This document shows, piece by piece, positions 55,177 through 62,871 of a stretch of DNA of 64,000 nucleotides. The notes beneath the pieces were generated by a model. That model ran no database searches. It had not been told where the DNA came from and saw only the letters and a list, made by a program, of their open reading frames with translations. The stretch covers positions 682,001 to 746,000 of the forward strand of contig NZ_LR134313.1 of the NCBI RefSeq assembly GCF_900636765.1, in the 5' to 3' direction. Positions within the stretch are counted from its first letter, which is position 1. Each line of letters opens with the position of its first letter. This stretch comes from Neisseria canis. GTDB taxonomy: Bacteria; Pseudomonadota; Gammaproteobacteria; Burkholderiales; Neisseriaceae. A program made the position numbers and the translations under genes.

Positions 55177-55803
55177 ATGGCTAAAATGTTAAGATTTGTG
55201 GGTGTGGACAGCCCGTTGAAGTTTTATGCGGTCGTGCCCGATGCTAGCTGGGTTGAAAGAATGGTTAAGGCCGGGGCGGATACGGTGCAGCTGCGTACGA
55301 AAACGCTGCAAGGCGATGCCTTGTGTAATGAAATCGAGCGTTGTGTCAAAGCCTGCGAAGGCAGCCGCACCAAGCTTTTTATCAATGATTATTGGCGCGA
55401 GGCCATTGCCGCCGGCGCTTACGGCGTGCATTTGGGGCAGGAAGACATGGATGATGCCGATTTGCAGGCCATTGCCGATGCCGGTTTGCGCTTGGGATTG
55501 AGCACGCATTCGGTGGCGGAGCTTGACCGTGCTTTATCGGTCGGCCCGAGTTATGTGGCCAGCGGCGCGGTGTTTCCGACCACAACGAAAGTGATGAAAT
55601 CCGAGCCGCAGGGTTTGGAGAAGCTGCGTGAATATGTGAAGCAGGCGGGCGATACGCCTGTGGTGGCAATCGGCGGCATTGACCTTGGCAATGCCCGCGA
55701 AGTGCTGGCGACCGGTGTGGATTCGCTGGCAGTGGTGCGCGCGGTAACGGAAGCCGCCGACCCTGAAGCGGCGGTCAAGGCTTTTCAGGCTTTGTGGGAT
55801 TGA
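55177..55803 (+). CDS. thiE: Thiamine-phosphate synthase
   Basis: 208-residue TIM-barrel enzyme that joins HMP-pyrophosphate and the thiazole phosphate to form thiamine phosphate. Family motifs: KAGADTVQLRTKTLQGD, LFINDYWREAIAAGAYGVHLGQEDM (split as LFINDYWREAIAAG and GVHLGQEDM), GLSTHSVAELDRAL, SGAVFPTTTKVM, VVAIGGIDLGNAREVLATG, SLAVVRAVTEA. The leader shows no thi-box (TPP riboswitch) but has TATAAT at 55142-55147. No other thi genes are beside it. Followed by an inverted DUS pair and then the manganese riboswitch. Confidence 0.93.
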   Translation: MAKMLRFVGVDSPLKFYAVVPDASWVERMVKAGADTVQLRTKTLQGDALCNEIERCVKACEGSRTKLFINDYWREAIAAGAYGVHLGQEDMDDADLQAIADAGLRLGLSTHSVAELDRALSVGPSYVASGAVFPTTTKVMKSEPQGLEKLREYVKQAGDTPVVAIGGIDLGNAREVLATGVDSLAVVRAVTEAADPEAAVKAFQALWD

Positions 55804-55814
55804 GCCGCGCCGTA

Positions 55815-55852
55815 TTTCAGACAGGCATGATTGTATGATGCCTGTCTGAAAC
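55815..55852. terminator. DUS pair (reversed order) after thiE
   Basis: TTTCAGACAGGCATGATTG...ATGCCTGTCTGAAAC, arms around TTGTATG, followed by ATTTTC. Lies between thiE and the riboswitch promoter. Confidence 0.65.
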
Positions 55853-55879
55853 ATTTTCCCTTTATCTGCGGCAATCGGC

Positions 55880-55885
55880 TATAAT
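55880..55885 (+). promoter_or_regulatory. -10 box of the riboswitch transcript
   Basis: Perfect TATAAT, placing the transcription start near 55892, just before the conserved aptamer start. No strong -35 was found. Confidence 0.6.
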
Positions 55886-55891
55886 GTGCCG

Positions 55892-56057
55892 CAACTCTTA
55901 GGGGAGTAGCCATTCGGGCGGAGTTTCAGGCCTGCCCGGAACCGTTGTCAACATAATTGCCTTGCGGCATGGCAGCGGTATCTTTGCTTATGCTCAGACA
56001 GGCAAGACTTAAGACATATCCGGTGCCGCGGGCGCGCCGGGGTATGTCTTATTTTTT
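55892..56057 (+). ncRNA. yybP-ykoY manganese riboswitch with transcription-terminator platform
   Basis: Contains the two hallmark segments of the class: GGGGAGTAGCC (55901-55911) and TTGTCAACATAATT (about 55946-55959). A short P1 helix can form between TCTTA (55896-55900) and TAAGA (56010-56014). The latter is also the start of the terminator stem AAGACATA...TATGTCTT (56011-56050), so P1 and terminator exclude one another. Mn-bound aptamer should favour P1 and let transcription continue. The downstream gene is a UPF0016 Mn exporter, a known partner of this riboswitch. Confidence 0.92.
56011..56057 (+). terminator. Riboswitch-controlled intrinsic terminator
   Basis: Stem AAGACATATCCGG with CCGGGGTATGTCTT, GC-rich loop, followed by A and seven T. 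Ends 29 nt before the exporter start codon. Confidence 0.9.
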
Positions 56058-56085
56058 TGCCCGCACGGTTTTGAGTGATCTGGTT

Positions 56086-56658
56086 ATGGAAGCTTTTGTT
56101 TCTTCAACGCTGGCGGTTGCCGTTGCCGAAATAGGCGATAAAACTCAGCTGCTTGCTCTGTTTCTCGCCGCCCGGTTTGCGCAGAAAAGCGCCATCATTT
56201 CCGGCATCTTTGTGGCAACTTTGCTGAATCATTTTGTGTCTGCCGTGTTGGGCGTGTGGATTGCCGAATGGGTAGCGCCCGAAACCGTGAAATGGATTGT
56301 GGGCCTCAGCTTTATCGCCGTGGGTTTGTGGCTGCTGCTGCCCGACAAGGATGGCGACGACGGGGGAAGGTGGTTGCAGTATGGTGCGTTCGGGGCAACG
56401 CTGATATTGTTTTTCTTGGCCGAAGTGGGCGATAAAACCCAGATTGCTACGGTGTTGTTGGCGGCAAAATACCAAACGATGTTTTGGGTGGTGGTCGGCA
56501 GCACGTTGGGCTTGATGCTGGCGAATGTTCCGGTGGTGTATTTGGGTGAGATGTTGATGAAGAAAATCCCTGTGGCTGCCGTGAGGGCCGCTGCCTGTAT
56601 ATTGTTCTGCATTTTGGGTGTGCTTACCTTGATGGGCGGCGGTATCAGCTTCGGTTAG
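56086..56658 (+). CDS. UPF0016 (TMEM165/GDT1) family manganese exporter
   Basis: 190-residue inner-membrane protein with two copies of the UPF0016 signature E-x-G-D-K-T: AVAEIGDKTQLLALFLAARF near the N-terminus and LAEVGDKTQIATVLLAAKY in the middle, in an inverted-repeat six-helix layout. V. cholerae MneA of this family exports Mn2+. I start at ATG 56086 (MEAFVSSTLAVAV); a longer frame from 55957 would run through the riboswitch terminator and is rejected. A weak ribosome site (GAGTGA) precedes it. Control by the yybP-ykoY element supports Mn export. Confidence 0.92.
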   Translation: MEAFVSSTLAVAVAEIGDKTQLLALFLAARFAQKSAIISGIFVATLLNHFVSAVLGVWIAEWVAPETVKWIVGLSFIAVGLWLLLPDKDGDDGGRWLQYGAFGATLILFFLAEVGDKTQIATVLLAAKYQTMFWVVVGSTLGLMLANVPVVYLGEMLMKKIPVAAVRAAACILFCILGVLTLMGGGISFG

Positions 56659-56804
56659 CGCGGAATCTTTTCAGACAGGCATTGCGTTCGGCAATGCCTG
56701 TTTTGCTTGAGCTGCCGCGAATCGGTTTGCTGATATAATTTGCCCGGGATATTTTTAATCAACGATGACAAGCCGTGTGCAAGCACGGGCACGAAAGATC
56801 ACAT

Positions 56805-58061
56805 ATGAACGAACAAACAGGAAACAGTGCGTCGGGTTGGCGCAGCAGGCTGCGGGCGATGGGTCCGGGCATTATGATGGCTTCTGCGGCGGTGGGCGGA
56901 TCGCACATTATTGCTTCCACACAGGCCGGTGCGCTTTACGGCTGGCAGCTTGCGCTGATTATTGTGTTGGCCAATCTGTTCAAATACCCGTTTTTCCGGT
57001 TTGCGCCGCAATACACGCTTGAAACGGGAAAAACGCTCTTGGAGGGTTATGCGGAAAAGAGCCGGGTTTACCTTTGGGTGTTTTTCCTGATGAACCTTTT
57101 TGCCACCGTAATTAATACGGCGGCCGTAAGTATGCTGTGCGCTGCAATTTTGAACTTTGTTTTGCCCGGAGAGTGGTCGATGAACTGGCTTTCGGTGGCA
57201 GTATTGGCATCAGCGGTGTTGTTACTTTTAGTAGGCCCGTACCGTACGGTTGACGGTATGTCGAAAATCATTATGGTGAGTTTGACCATTACCACCGTAG
57301 CGGCGGTGGTTGTGGCGGCTGCCAAAGGCGCGCAGATGCAGGCGGGTTTTGTCGAGCCCAGCCCGTGGAACCTCGGTGCGCTGGCGTTTATCGTGGCTTT
57401 GATGGGCTGGATGCCTGCGCCGATTGAAATTTCCGCCATCAATTCAATGTGGGTGGCGGCCAAGCGTAAGCTGGAAAAAGTCAGCTACGAAGACGGTTTG
57501 TTCGATTTCAACGTAGGCTATATCAGCACGGCTTTGCTGGCGCTGGTGTTTCTTGCTTTGGGTGCGCTGGTGCAATACGGCTCGGGCACGGAAGTGAAGA
57601 TGGCGGGCGGTGCGTATATCGGCCAGCTGATTAATATGTATGCCTCTACCATCGGCGAATGGTCGCGCTGGTTGGTTACATTTATTGCGTTTGCCTGTAT
57701 GTACGGCACGACGCTCACGGTTATCGACGGCTATTCGCGCACCAATATGGAATCGTTGCGCTTGATTGTGGGCGGCGAACGCAACACCAACCGTATTTTG
57801 GCCGTATGGATTGTGTTTGCAGCGGTAACGGGGCTGTGCGTGATTCTGTTTTTCAAAGGCGCGGTGTTGGCCATGTTGAAATTTGCCATGATTGCCTCGT
57901 TTGTGAGCACGCCGGTATTTGCGTGGCTGAACCTGAGCTTGGTACGCAAAGGCAAGCATGCGTTGCAACCCTGGCTGATGGGGCTGGCTTGGATAGGCCT
58001 GCTTTATTTGAGCGGTTTTGCCGTGTTGTTTTTATTGAACCAAAGCGGTGTGCTGGCTTAG
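56805..58061 (+). CDS. NRAMP-like divalent metal transporter (divergent, no DPGN motif)
   Basis: 418-residue membrane protein with about eleven hydrophobic segments and NRAMP-like layout: GPGIMMASAAVGGSHIIAST in TM1, ALIIVLANLFKYPFFRFAPQY after it, GWMPAPIEISAINSMWVAAK in TM6. Canonical Nramp TM1 carries DPGN, and TM6 carries MPH; here the corresponding residues are VGGSH-like and MPAP. Start ATG 56805 (MNEQTGNSASG) is chosen; an earlier start at 56775 lacks family likeness. TATAAT at 56734-56739 may drive it. It follows the Mn exporter by 147 nt but has its own promoter candidate. Its metal is unclear. Confidence 0.82.
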   Translation: MNEQTGNSASGWRSRLRAMGPGIMMASAAVGGSHIIASTQAGALYGWQLALIIVLANLFKYPFFRFAPQYTLETGKTLLEGYAEKSRVYLWVFFLMNLFATVINTAAVSMLCAAILNFVLPGEWSMNWLSVAVLASAVLLLLVGPYRTVDGMSKIIMVSLTITTVAAVVVAAAKGAQMQAGFVEPSPWNLGALAFIVALMGWMPAPIEISAINSMWVAAKRKLEKVSYEDGLFDFNVGYISTALLALVFLALGALVQYGSGTEVKMAGGAYIGQLINMYASTIGEWSRWLVTFIAFACMYGTTLTVIDGYSRTNMESLRLIVGGERNTNRILAVWIVFAAVTGLCVILFFKGAVLAMLKFAMIASFVSTPVFAWLNLSLVRKGKHALQPWLMGLAWIGLLYLSGFAVLFLLNQSGVLA

Positions 58062-58080
58062 CGTTGATTGAGCCGGTAGA

Positions 58081-58129
58081 ACAATGCCTGTCTGAAAACC
58101 GGTAATTCGGGCTTTCAGACAGGCATTGT
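58081..58129. terminator. Extended DUS hairpin between NRAMP-like gene and cycP
   Basis: ACAATGCCTGTCTGAAA and complement, 17-bp stem with a 15-nt loop; convergent genes end on both sides. Confidence 0.8.
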
Positions 58130-58152
58130 TATGTGTTCAGGCTGCGTCGGTA

Positions 58153-58662
58153 TTATTCGGCACGGAAGCTGTCGTGGCAGGATTTGCAGCTTTGACCCAC
58201 TGCGCCGAACGGTTTTTTCACGTCATCCAGTTTGCCGGAAGCAGCCGCAGTTTTCAGAGCGGCAGTAGCAGCGGTGAATTTGTCGATTTCTTTCTTAAAC
58301 TCATCCGGCTTGCTCCAGATTTCCGGTTTGGCTTCGGATTCTTCTTTAGCGCTTTCTGCAGTATAGTGTTCCCACGGCTTACCGGCATTGGCATCCAGAT
58401 TGTCGGCCGCTTGTTGGAATGCTGAGGCGTCAAACTGCGCTTCGCCTTTTACCATTTTGCCCATAGCGCCGAGGTCTTCTTTGAAGGCCTCCATCAAATC
58501 GGCGCGGGCTTTAACAGAAGCTTTCGCGTCGGCAGCAGCGCCGGAGGCAGCCGCTTCGGCAGGCGTGGAGGCTTTACTCGCCGCTTGGTTGTTTTGACCG
58601 CCGCAGGCAGTCAGAAAAGAGAGCGCGGCCAAAGCGCCGAGCGTGTAGAGAGATTTGTTCAT
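58153..58662 (-). CDS. cycP: Cytochrome c' lipoprotein (CycP-like)
   Basis: 169 residues. Signal peptide MNKSLYTLGALAALSF with lipobox LTAC, so anchored by lipid; an Ala/Ser-rich linker (QAASKASTPAEAAASGAAAD) follows. Cytochrome c' fold of four helices ending in the heme motif CKSCH (QSCKSCHDSFRAE). In pathogenic Neisseria the homologous CycP lipoprotein binds nitric oxide and adds protection against it. ATG 58660-58662 follows AGGAC. Monocistronic between a DUS terminator and the tRNA-Lys gene. Confidence 0.9.
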   Translation of the reverse strand: MNKSLYTLGALAALSFLTACGGQNNQAASKASTPAEAAASGAAADAKASVKARADLMEAFKEDLGAMGKMVKGEAQFDASAFQQAADNLDANAGKPWEHYTAESAKEESEAKPEIWSKPDEFKKEIDKFTAATAALKTAAASGKLDDVKKPFGAVGQSCKSCHDSFRAE

Positions 58663-58818
58663 GGTTTTGTCCTCATCATAATATTGTTATTGCGGCATAT
58701 GCCGTTCGGCTGAGGGGAGCAGCCTGTGTCCAATTTAACAGGTGCAGGGGCGGTGCAGTCAAGCATTTTTGGATTTATGTGCCTGATTTTCTGATGAATA
58801 AAGCAAATTTGGATATGA

Positions 58819-58846
58819 AAAAGCCCAAACGCAAGGTTTGGGCTTG
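58819..58846 (-). terminator. Rho-independent terminator of tRNA-Lys
   Basis: On the minus strand AAGCCCAAAC-CTTGC-GTTTGGGCTT followed by TTTC, six bases past the tRNA 3' end. Confidence 0.85.
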
Positions 58847-58852
58847 GGAATT

Positions 58853-58928
58853 TGGTGGGTCGTGAAGGATTCGAACCTTCGACCAACGGATTAAAAGTCC
58901 GCTGCTCTACCAGCTGAGCTAACGACCC
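58853..58928 (-). tRNA. tRNA-Lys (UUU)
   Basis: 76 nt with GGGTCGT acceptor, D-loop AGCTCAGCTGGTAGAGC, anticodon loop CTTTTAA (anticodon TTT), T-loop GGTTCGAATCC, acceptor ACGACCC, discriminator A and an encoded CCA. Cloverleaf complete. Transcribed on the minus strand; a terminator follows. Confidence 0.97.
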
Positions 58929-59031
58929 GGATAATCTGCGCATTTTAAACGGCTGAAAAAGGCTTGTCAATTATTTTTTTAAAGCGGATGTTTGCGGTAC
59001 AATTCTGCGGTTTTTTAATGTGGGATATGCT

Positions 59032-59727
59032 ATGAAAGCCATGATTCTGGCGGCGGGACGGGGCGAGCGGATGCGGCCTTTAACGGATACCACGCCGAAA
59101 CCTTTGTTAAAAGTAGGCCGCGAGCCTTTAATCGGCTGGCATCTCCACCGGCTGCGCGACGCGGGGTTTTCGGAGATTGTGATTAATCATGCCTGGTTGG
59201 GCAGCCGGATTGTGGAAACGTTGAAAGACGGTTCTGATTACGGCGTGTCGCTGGCATATTCGGCAGAAGGCGAGCAAGGCTTGGAAACGGCGGGCGGGAT
59301 TGCTACGGCGCTGCATTTGTTGGGTAACGCGCCTTTTTTGGTTATCAACGGCGATGTGTTGACCGATATTGATTTCGCGGCGGCAAGGGCTTGTTCGGAC
59401 AGGCTTCAACAAGAAGGCAGGTTGGCGCACTTATGGTTGGTTCCCAATCCCGAACACAATCCCAAAGGCGATTTTTCTTTGCTGGAAAACGGCACGGTGG
59501 CTTCCGAGGCGGACGGGGGCAGAAGGATGACGTTCAGCGGCATGGGGGTGTATGACCCGAAACTGTTTTGCAACACGCCGGTTCGGCAGCCAGCAAAATT
59601 GGCTCCGCTCTTGCGTGAGGCGATGAACAAGGGTTTGGTCAGCGGAGAGGCGCACGAGGGTCTGTGGCTGGATGTGGGTACGGTTGAGCGGTTGGCCGAG
59701 GCGGATAAGTTGGCGCAGGGCTGGTAG
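59032..59727 (+). CDS. murU: N-acetylmuramate alpha-1-phosphate uridylyltransferase MurU-like nucleotidyltransferase
   Basis: 231-residue sugar-1-phosphate nucleotidyltransferase (Rossmann-like). MKAMILAAGRGERMRPLTDT is the nucleotide-binding signature; PKPLLKVGREPLIGWHLHRL, GLETAGGIATALHLLG, FLVINGDVLTDIDF (catalytic Asp) and LWLDVGTVERLAEAD match MurU of the AmgK-MurU cell-wall recycling route in Neisseria and Pseudomonas. ATG 59032 is preferred to GTG 59020. No amgK lies beside it. The call rests on family likeness; another nucleotidyltransferase substrate remains possible. Confidence 0.83.
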   Translation: MKAMILAAGRGERMRPLTDTTPKPLLKVGREPLIGWHLHRLRDAGFSEIVINHAWLGSRIVETLKDGSDYGVSLAYSAEGEQGLETAGGIATALHLLGNAPFLVINGDVLTDIDFAAARACSDRLQQEGRLAHLWLVPNPEHNPKGDFSLLENGTVASEADGGRRMTFSGMGVYDPKLFCNTPVRQPAKLAPLLREAMNKGLVSGEAHEGLWLDVGTVERLAEADKLAQGW

Positions 59728-59745
59728 GGTTGGATTGGTAATTGA

Positions 59746-59788
59746 AATGCCTGTCTGAAAGCGGTGATTACGGTTTCAGACAGGCATT
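59746..59788. terminator. DUS hairpin after murU
   Basis: AATGCCTGTCTGAAA and complement with a 13-nt loop, followed by TTT. The 59789-60007 gap downstream has another DUS pair (about 59954-59985, one arm TGTTTGAA) and no gene I recognise. Confidence 0.7.
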
Positions 59789-60007
59789 TTGTTTGTGTGC
59801 CCTTTGATGGAGCAGGCGGCGTGCTTTGGTACGCTGCACCATAAATTCCGCTATGCCCGGGCAGCCTATTTTGGTGGGCAAAGTGAATGCGCAAAGCCAC
59901 CTGTAAGTGATGTGCTTGAACCTGTTGGGAAAGGGGTTATTTTGCAAAGGTCTCTGCCTGTTTGAAAAGATTCAGACAGGCATTCGGGCGGCAGGCTATT
60001 TAAAGTT

Positions 60008-60780
60008 TTAACCAATCACGCTGGTGTAGGTGTTTTCGGTGTTTACCGCATCGGGTAGAAACACCGACATTGCATAAGCGTTGCTGCTGTTTGCAGCATA
60101 TTTGCCGAAGTCGGGATTGGATAAGATGTGGTTTTTGAATTCGAAGTTTTCGATTTGGAAAAAAGGCCCTCTGAAAAAATGGGATAGCTCAATTGAGCTG
60201 CCGTCGTCTTGGTCGAACAGGACAAAATAGTTGCCGACTTTTTAAACATGATTTCTTCGGGCGAGGCTTCGGTAAACTTTATCGTGTCTTTATTGGGCGG
60301 CTGAGCCGAAATCTCTGATGATATCGTTGCCGTGCAGTTTGCCGAACACGTAAGTATCTTGCCCGCTGCCGCCTTGAAGGGTATCGTCGCCGTTATCGCC
60401 ATATAGCAGATCATCGCCGCCGTCGCCCCACAATTGGTCGTTATGGTCGCCTCCGTAAAGGGTATCGTTATTTGAACCGCCTGCAATTTTGTCGTTCCAT
60501 GATCCGCCCTGGATAATGTCTTTGGTGTTGGAACCCAACAATACATCTTGTCCGGCCGAACCCATGCCTTCTACTCTGATATTGGCCATATCCTCAAAGC
60601 TGAGGGTTTTGTCTGTAAACTTGAATTGATAGTAGCGGTAATCTTCCGAACTTTTTTCTCGGTAGACTGCGAGAAATCGTAGATTTTCCCGCCGAAATAA
60701 CGCCTCACGGTTACTTGGTCGTTATCACACGTTTTGATGATTAAATCGTTATCGGTGCGGGAAAATTTTGCAAAATATGA
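60008..60780 (-). pseudogene. RTX-type calcium-binding protein, C-terminal remnant
   Basis: Minus-strand remains of a large hemolysin-type protein: GG-x-G-x-D repeats ([40 protein letters not shown]), then [18 protein letters not shown] and the conserved C-terminal part KDTIKFTEASPEEIMFKK, IENFEFKNHILSNPDFGKYA. At least three one-base shifts break the frame: near a T6 run at about 60650, near 60300 and near 60240. In one frame the C-terminus ends SVIG before TAA at 60008-60010. The 5' side stops at the IS1655 copy 3 boundary. FrpA/FrpC-like proteins of Neisseria share this architecture. Confidence 0.87.
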
Positions 60781-61859
60781 GGCGGATTCGGATTTGAAGT
60801 GCAACTTTCCACAACAGAAAAAGGCCGGTATGCGGTAGCATACGGCCTTTCCTGCAAGAAAGATTGCCATGAGCTACACACAACTGACCCAAGACGAACG
60901 ATACCACATCCAATACCTGTCCCGCCACCATAGCATCAGCGAAATCGCCAAACGGCTTAACCGCTATAAAAGCACCATCAGCCGCGAAATCAAACGGCAC
61001 TGCCCACAAGGGCAGCAATACAGTGCCGAAAAAGCCCAACAGCAAAGCCGGCTTACCAAGCAGCGCAAAAGAAAACCCTATAAGCTCCATTCCCGGCTGA
61101 TTCAACACATCGACACCCTCATCCGACTCAAACTCAGTCCCGAACAAGTGTGCGCCTATTTGCACAAACACCACCAAATCACACTCCACCACAGCACCGT
61201 CTATAACTACCTGCGCGACGACAAAAGCAACGGCGGCACTTTGCGGCAGCATCTCAGAATAGCCGGCAAATCCTACCGTAAACGCTACGGCAGTACATGG
61301 AGCAGAGGCAAAGTACCCGACCGCGTCGGCATTGAAAACCGACCCGCCATCGTCGACCAAAAATCCCGCATCGGCGATTGGGAAGCCGACACCGTCGTCG
61401 GCAAAGATCAGAAAAGCGCATTACTGACCTTGGTCGAGCGGGTTACCCGCTACACCATCATCTGCAAGTTAAAGAACTTCAAAGCCAAAGACACTGCCAA
61501 CGCCGTCATCAAGGTATTGAAGGCGCATAAAAACAGGGTACATACCATTACCATGGATAACGGCAAAGAATTCTGCCGACACATCCGAATAGCCCAAGCA
61601 TTGGAGGCAGAAACCTATTTTTGCCGCCCCTACCGTTCTTGGGAGAAAGGGCTGAATGAAAATACCAACGGACTCATCCGCCAATATTTCCCCAAACAAA
61701 CCGATTTCCGCAACATCAGCCATCGGGAGATACGCAGGGTTCAGGATGAACTGAACCATAGGCCAAGAAAAACACTTGGCTATGAAACGCCAAGTGTTTT
61801 ATTCTTGAATCTGTTCCAACCTCTACTGCCTGAGTGTTGCACTTGAAATTCGAATCTAA
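60781..61859 (+). mobile_element. IS1655-type insertion sequence, copy 3, inserted in the RTX gene
   Basis: 1079 bp with the same terminal repeats as copies 1 and 2. Left flank ends AAATATGA, right flank begins GTTTGTCTAAAG: no matching target duplication, and the RTX pieces on either side do not abut in the protein, so an IS-linked deletion is probable. It is in the opposite direction to the host gene. Confidence 0.9.
60869..61846 (+). CDS. IS1655-type transposase (IS30 family), intact
   Basis: Full-length 325-residue transposase. Helix-turn-helix region SISEIAKRLNRYKSTISREI; catalytic segments IGDWEADTVVG, ITMDNGKEFCRH and LNENTNGLIRQYF; full tail QPLLPECCT. Its first part equals copy 2 (CPQGQQYS), while YNYLRDD and ISHREIRR equal copy 1, so it is a mosaic of the two. 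One substitution, Tyr to Cys, follows NGKEF. Confidence 0.93.
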   Translation: MSYTQLTQDERYHIQYLSRHHSISEIAKRLNRYKSTISREIKRHCPQGQQYSAEKAQQQSRLTKQRKRKPYKLHSRLIQHIDTLIRLKLSPEQVCAYLHKHHQITLHHSTVYNYLRDDKSNGGTLRQHLRIAGKSYRKRYGSTWSRGKVPDRVGIENRPAIVDQKSRIGDWEADTVVGKDQKSALLTLVERVTRYTIICKLKNFKAKDTANAVIKVLKAHKNRVHTITMDNGKEFCRHIRIAQALEAETYFCRPYRSWEKGLNENTNGLIRQYFPKQTDFRNISHREIRRVQDELNHRPRKTLGYETPSVLFLNLFQPLLPECCT

Positions 61860-62102
61860 GTTTGTCTAAAGTGTGGGAACCGAAAATATCGTCATCTCGT
61901 TTGGTGCCTTCTACTTTGACTGTGATCTGCCCAATGTCTTCCAAGGCTAAGGTTTGGTCTATAAAGGTAAATTCAAAATTGCTTGCGTTGTAGGAGTAAT
62001 AGTTTTTCACATTGACTTGGTCTTCTTATCCGAAGGCCCGGATAATCAGATTGTCTCCTTTGCGGGAAAACACGGCGTCAGCCAGTTTGGCATTTTTTCA
62101 AA
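61860..62102 (-). pseudogene. RTX-type protein, upstream repeat remnant
   Basis: Second piece of the same kind of protein on the minus strand, between IS1655 copy 3 and the IS1016-type element: KNAKLADAVFSRKGDNLIIRAFG, an in-frame TAA, then DQVNVKNYYSY, FTFIDQTLALEDIGQITVKV and EGTKRDDDIFGSHTLDK. The segment before the stop repeats the FSRTDNDLIIK block found past the IS, showing these are tandem copies of a repeating unit. Confidence 0.8.
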
Positions 62103-62814
62103 GGGGCTGAAGTAGATTGGCTCTAAATACCACACAAAAGCCGCAGAGTTTTTAACTGCTGCTTTGGTGTCCCGAAGTTAAAACGAAACTCACATTCTTT
62201 CAAGAACAGAGGAAAAGATTTTCGGTCGATTCCGTTGTATTTGTGCAAGACACGTTTCGCCTGATTCCAAAAATTCTCAATGCCGTTGATATGGTTTTGC
62301 CGGTCGGCAAACTTTTTGCCGTGATTAATCCTGTAATGGTGAAAACCGCTGACATCCAACACGTCTTAACTGCTCAGGCAGTCCGTATAAACTACGCTGT
62401 CAGGCCTGATTTTCCTTGTAATAACAGGAAATAAGCTTTCCTTTTGGGCATTATTCACGACAACCGTATAAACCTTGCCTCCACGTTTAAGGATACCGAA
62501 ACCACCACTTTACCTGCTGCTCCCCTACCGCGCTTTCCTTTACCCTTCCCGTCGAAATAGCGCTCATCCAATTCTATAGAACCCTCAAAAACCTGATCTG
62601 CTTCCAAAGCCAAATGATGGCTGATAACAAGACGGATTTTGCGGTAAAAGAGAATGGCCGTATTGGGCTGAATACCCAAGATATCGGCAGCCGAACGTGC
62701 GGTTACTTCCAATACAAAATATTCAAGCAGTTTTCTTTGCAGACTCTTCTTTAACTTACAGTGGGTTATCTTTATTTTGGCAGCCTATCATGACTGCTAA
62801 TCTACTTCAGCCCC
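62103..62814 (-). mobile_element. IS1016-type element (IS1595 family), degenerate
   Basis: 712-bp interval bounded by inverted repeats GGGGCTGAAGTAGATT, matching in length and ends the IS1016 type known in Neisseria and Haemophilus. No 8-bp target duplication is seen (TTTTCAAA against AATCAAAT), so one flank has probably been rearranged. The transposase inside is broken. Confidence 0.85.
62123..62778 (-). pseudogene. IS1016-type transposase pseudogene
   Basis: Minus-strand transposase with KITHCKLKKSLQRKLLEYF near the start, SIELDERYFDGKGKGKRGRGAAGK (zinc-ribbon/DDE start, written here by parts), then a one-base deletion (after GKVVV) shifts the frame; the correct continuation is GILKRGGKVYTVVVNNAQKE and DSVVYTDCLSS. 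A TAA replaces the Tyr codon before DVLDVSGFHHYRINHGKKFA. The remainder ends LRLLCGI. No proper ATG is in frame at the start. Confidence 0.88.
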
Positions 62815-62822
62815 AATCAAAT

Positions 62823-62855
62823 ATGCCTGTCTGAAAGCTTTCAGACAGGCATTTT
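62823..62855 (-). terminator. DUS hairpin after the patatin gene
   Basis: ATGCCTGTCTGAAAGC and complement, a 30-nt near-perfect palindrome, 17 nt past the stop of the minus-strand patatin gene. Confidence 0.75.
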
Positions 62856-62871
62856 GTGTTCTTATTTAAGA

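Noticed and set aside
55957..56085. N-terminal extension of the UPF0016 exporter
   Set aside because: Would be translated through the riboswitch and its terminator; the family N-terminus starts at 56086.
60043..60546. 167-codon minus-strand frame at the RTX C-terminus as a gene
   Set aside because: It is a stretch of mixed frames of the broken RTX gene; only its middle part (KDTIKFTEASPEEIMF) is in the original frame.
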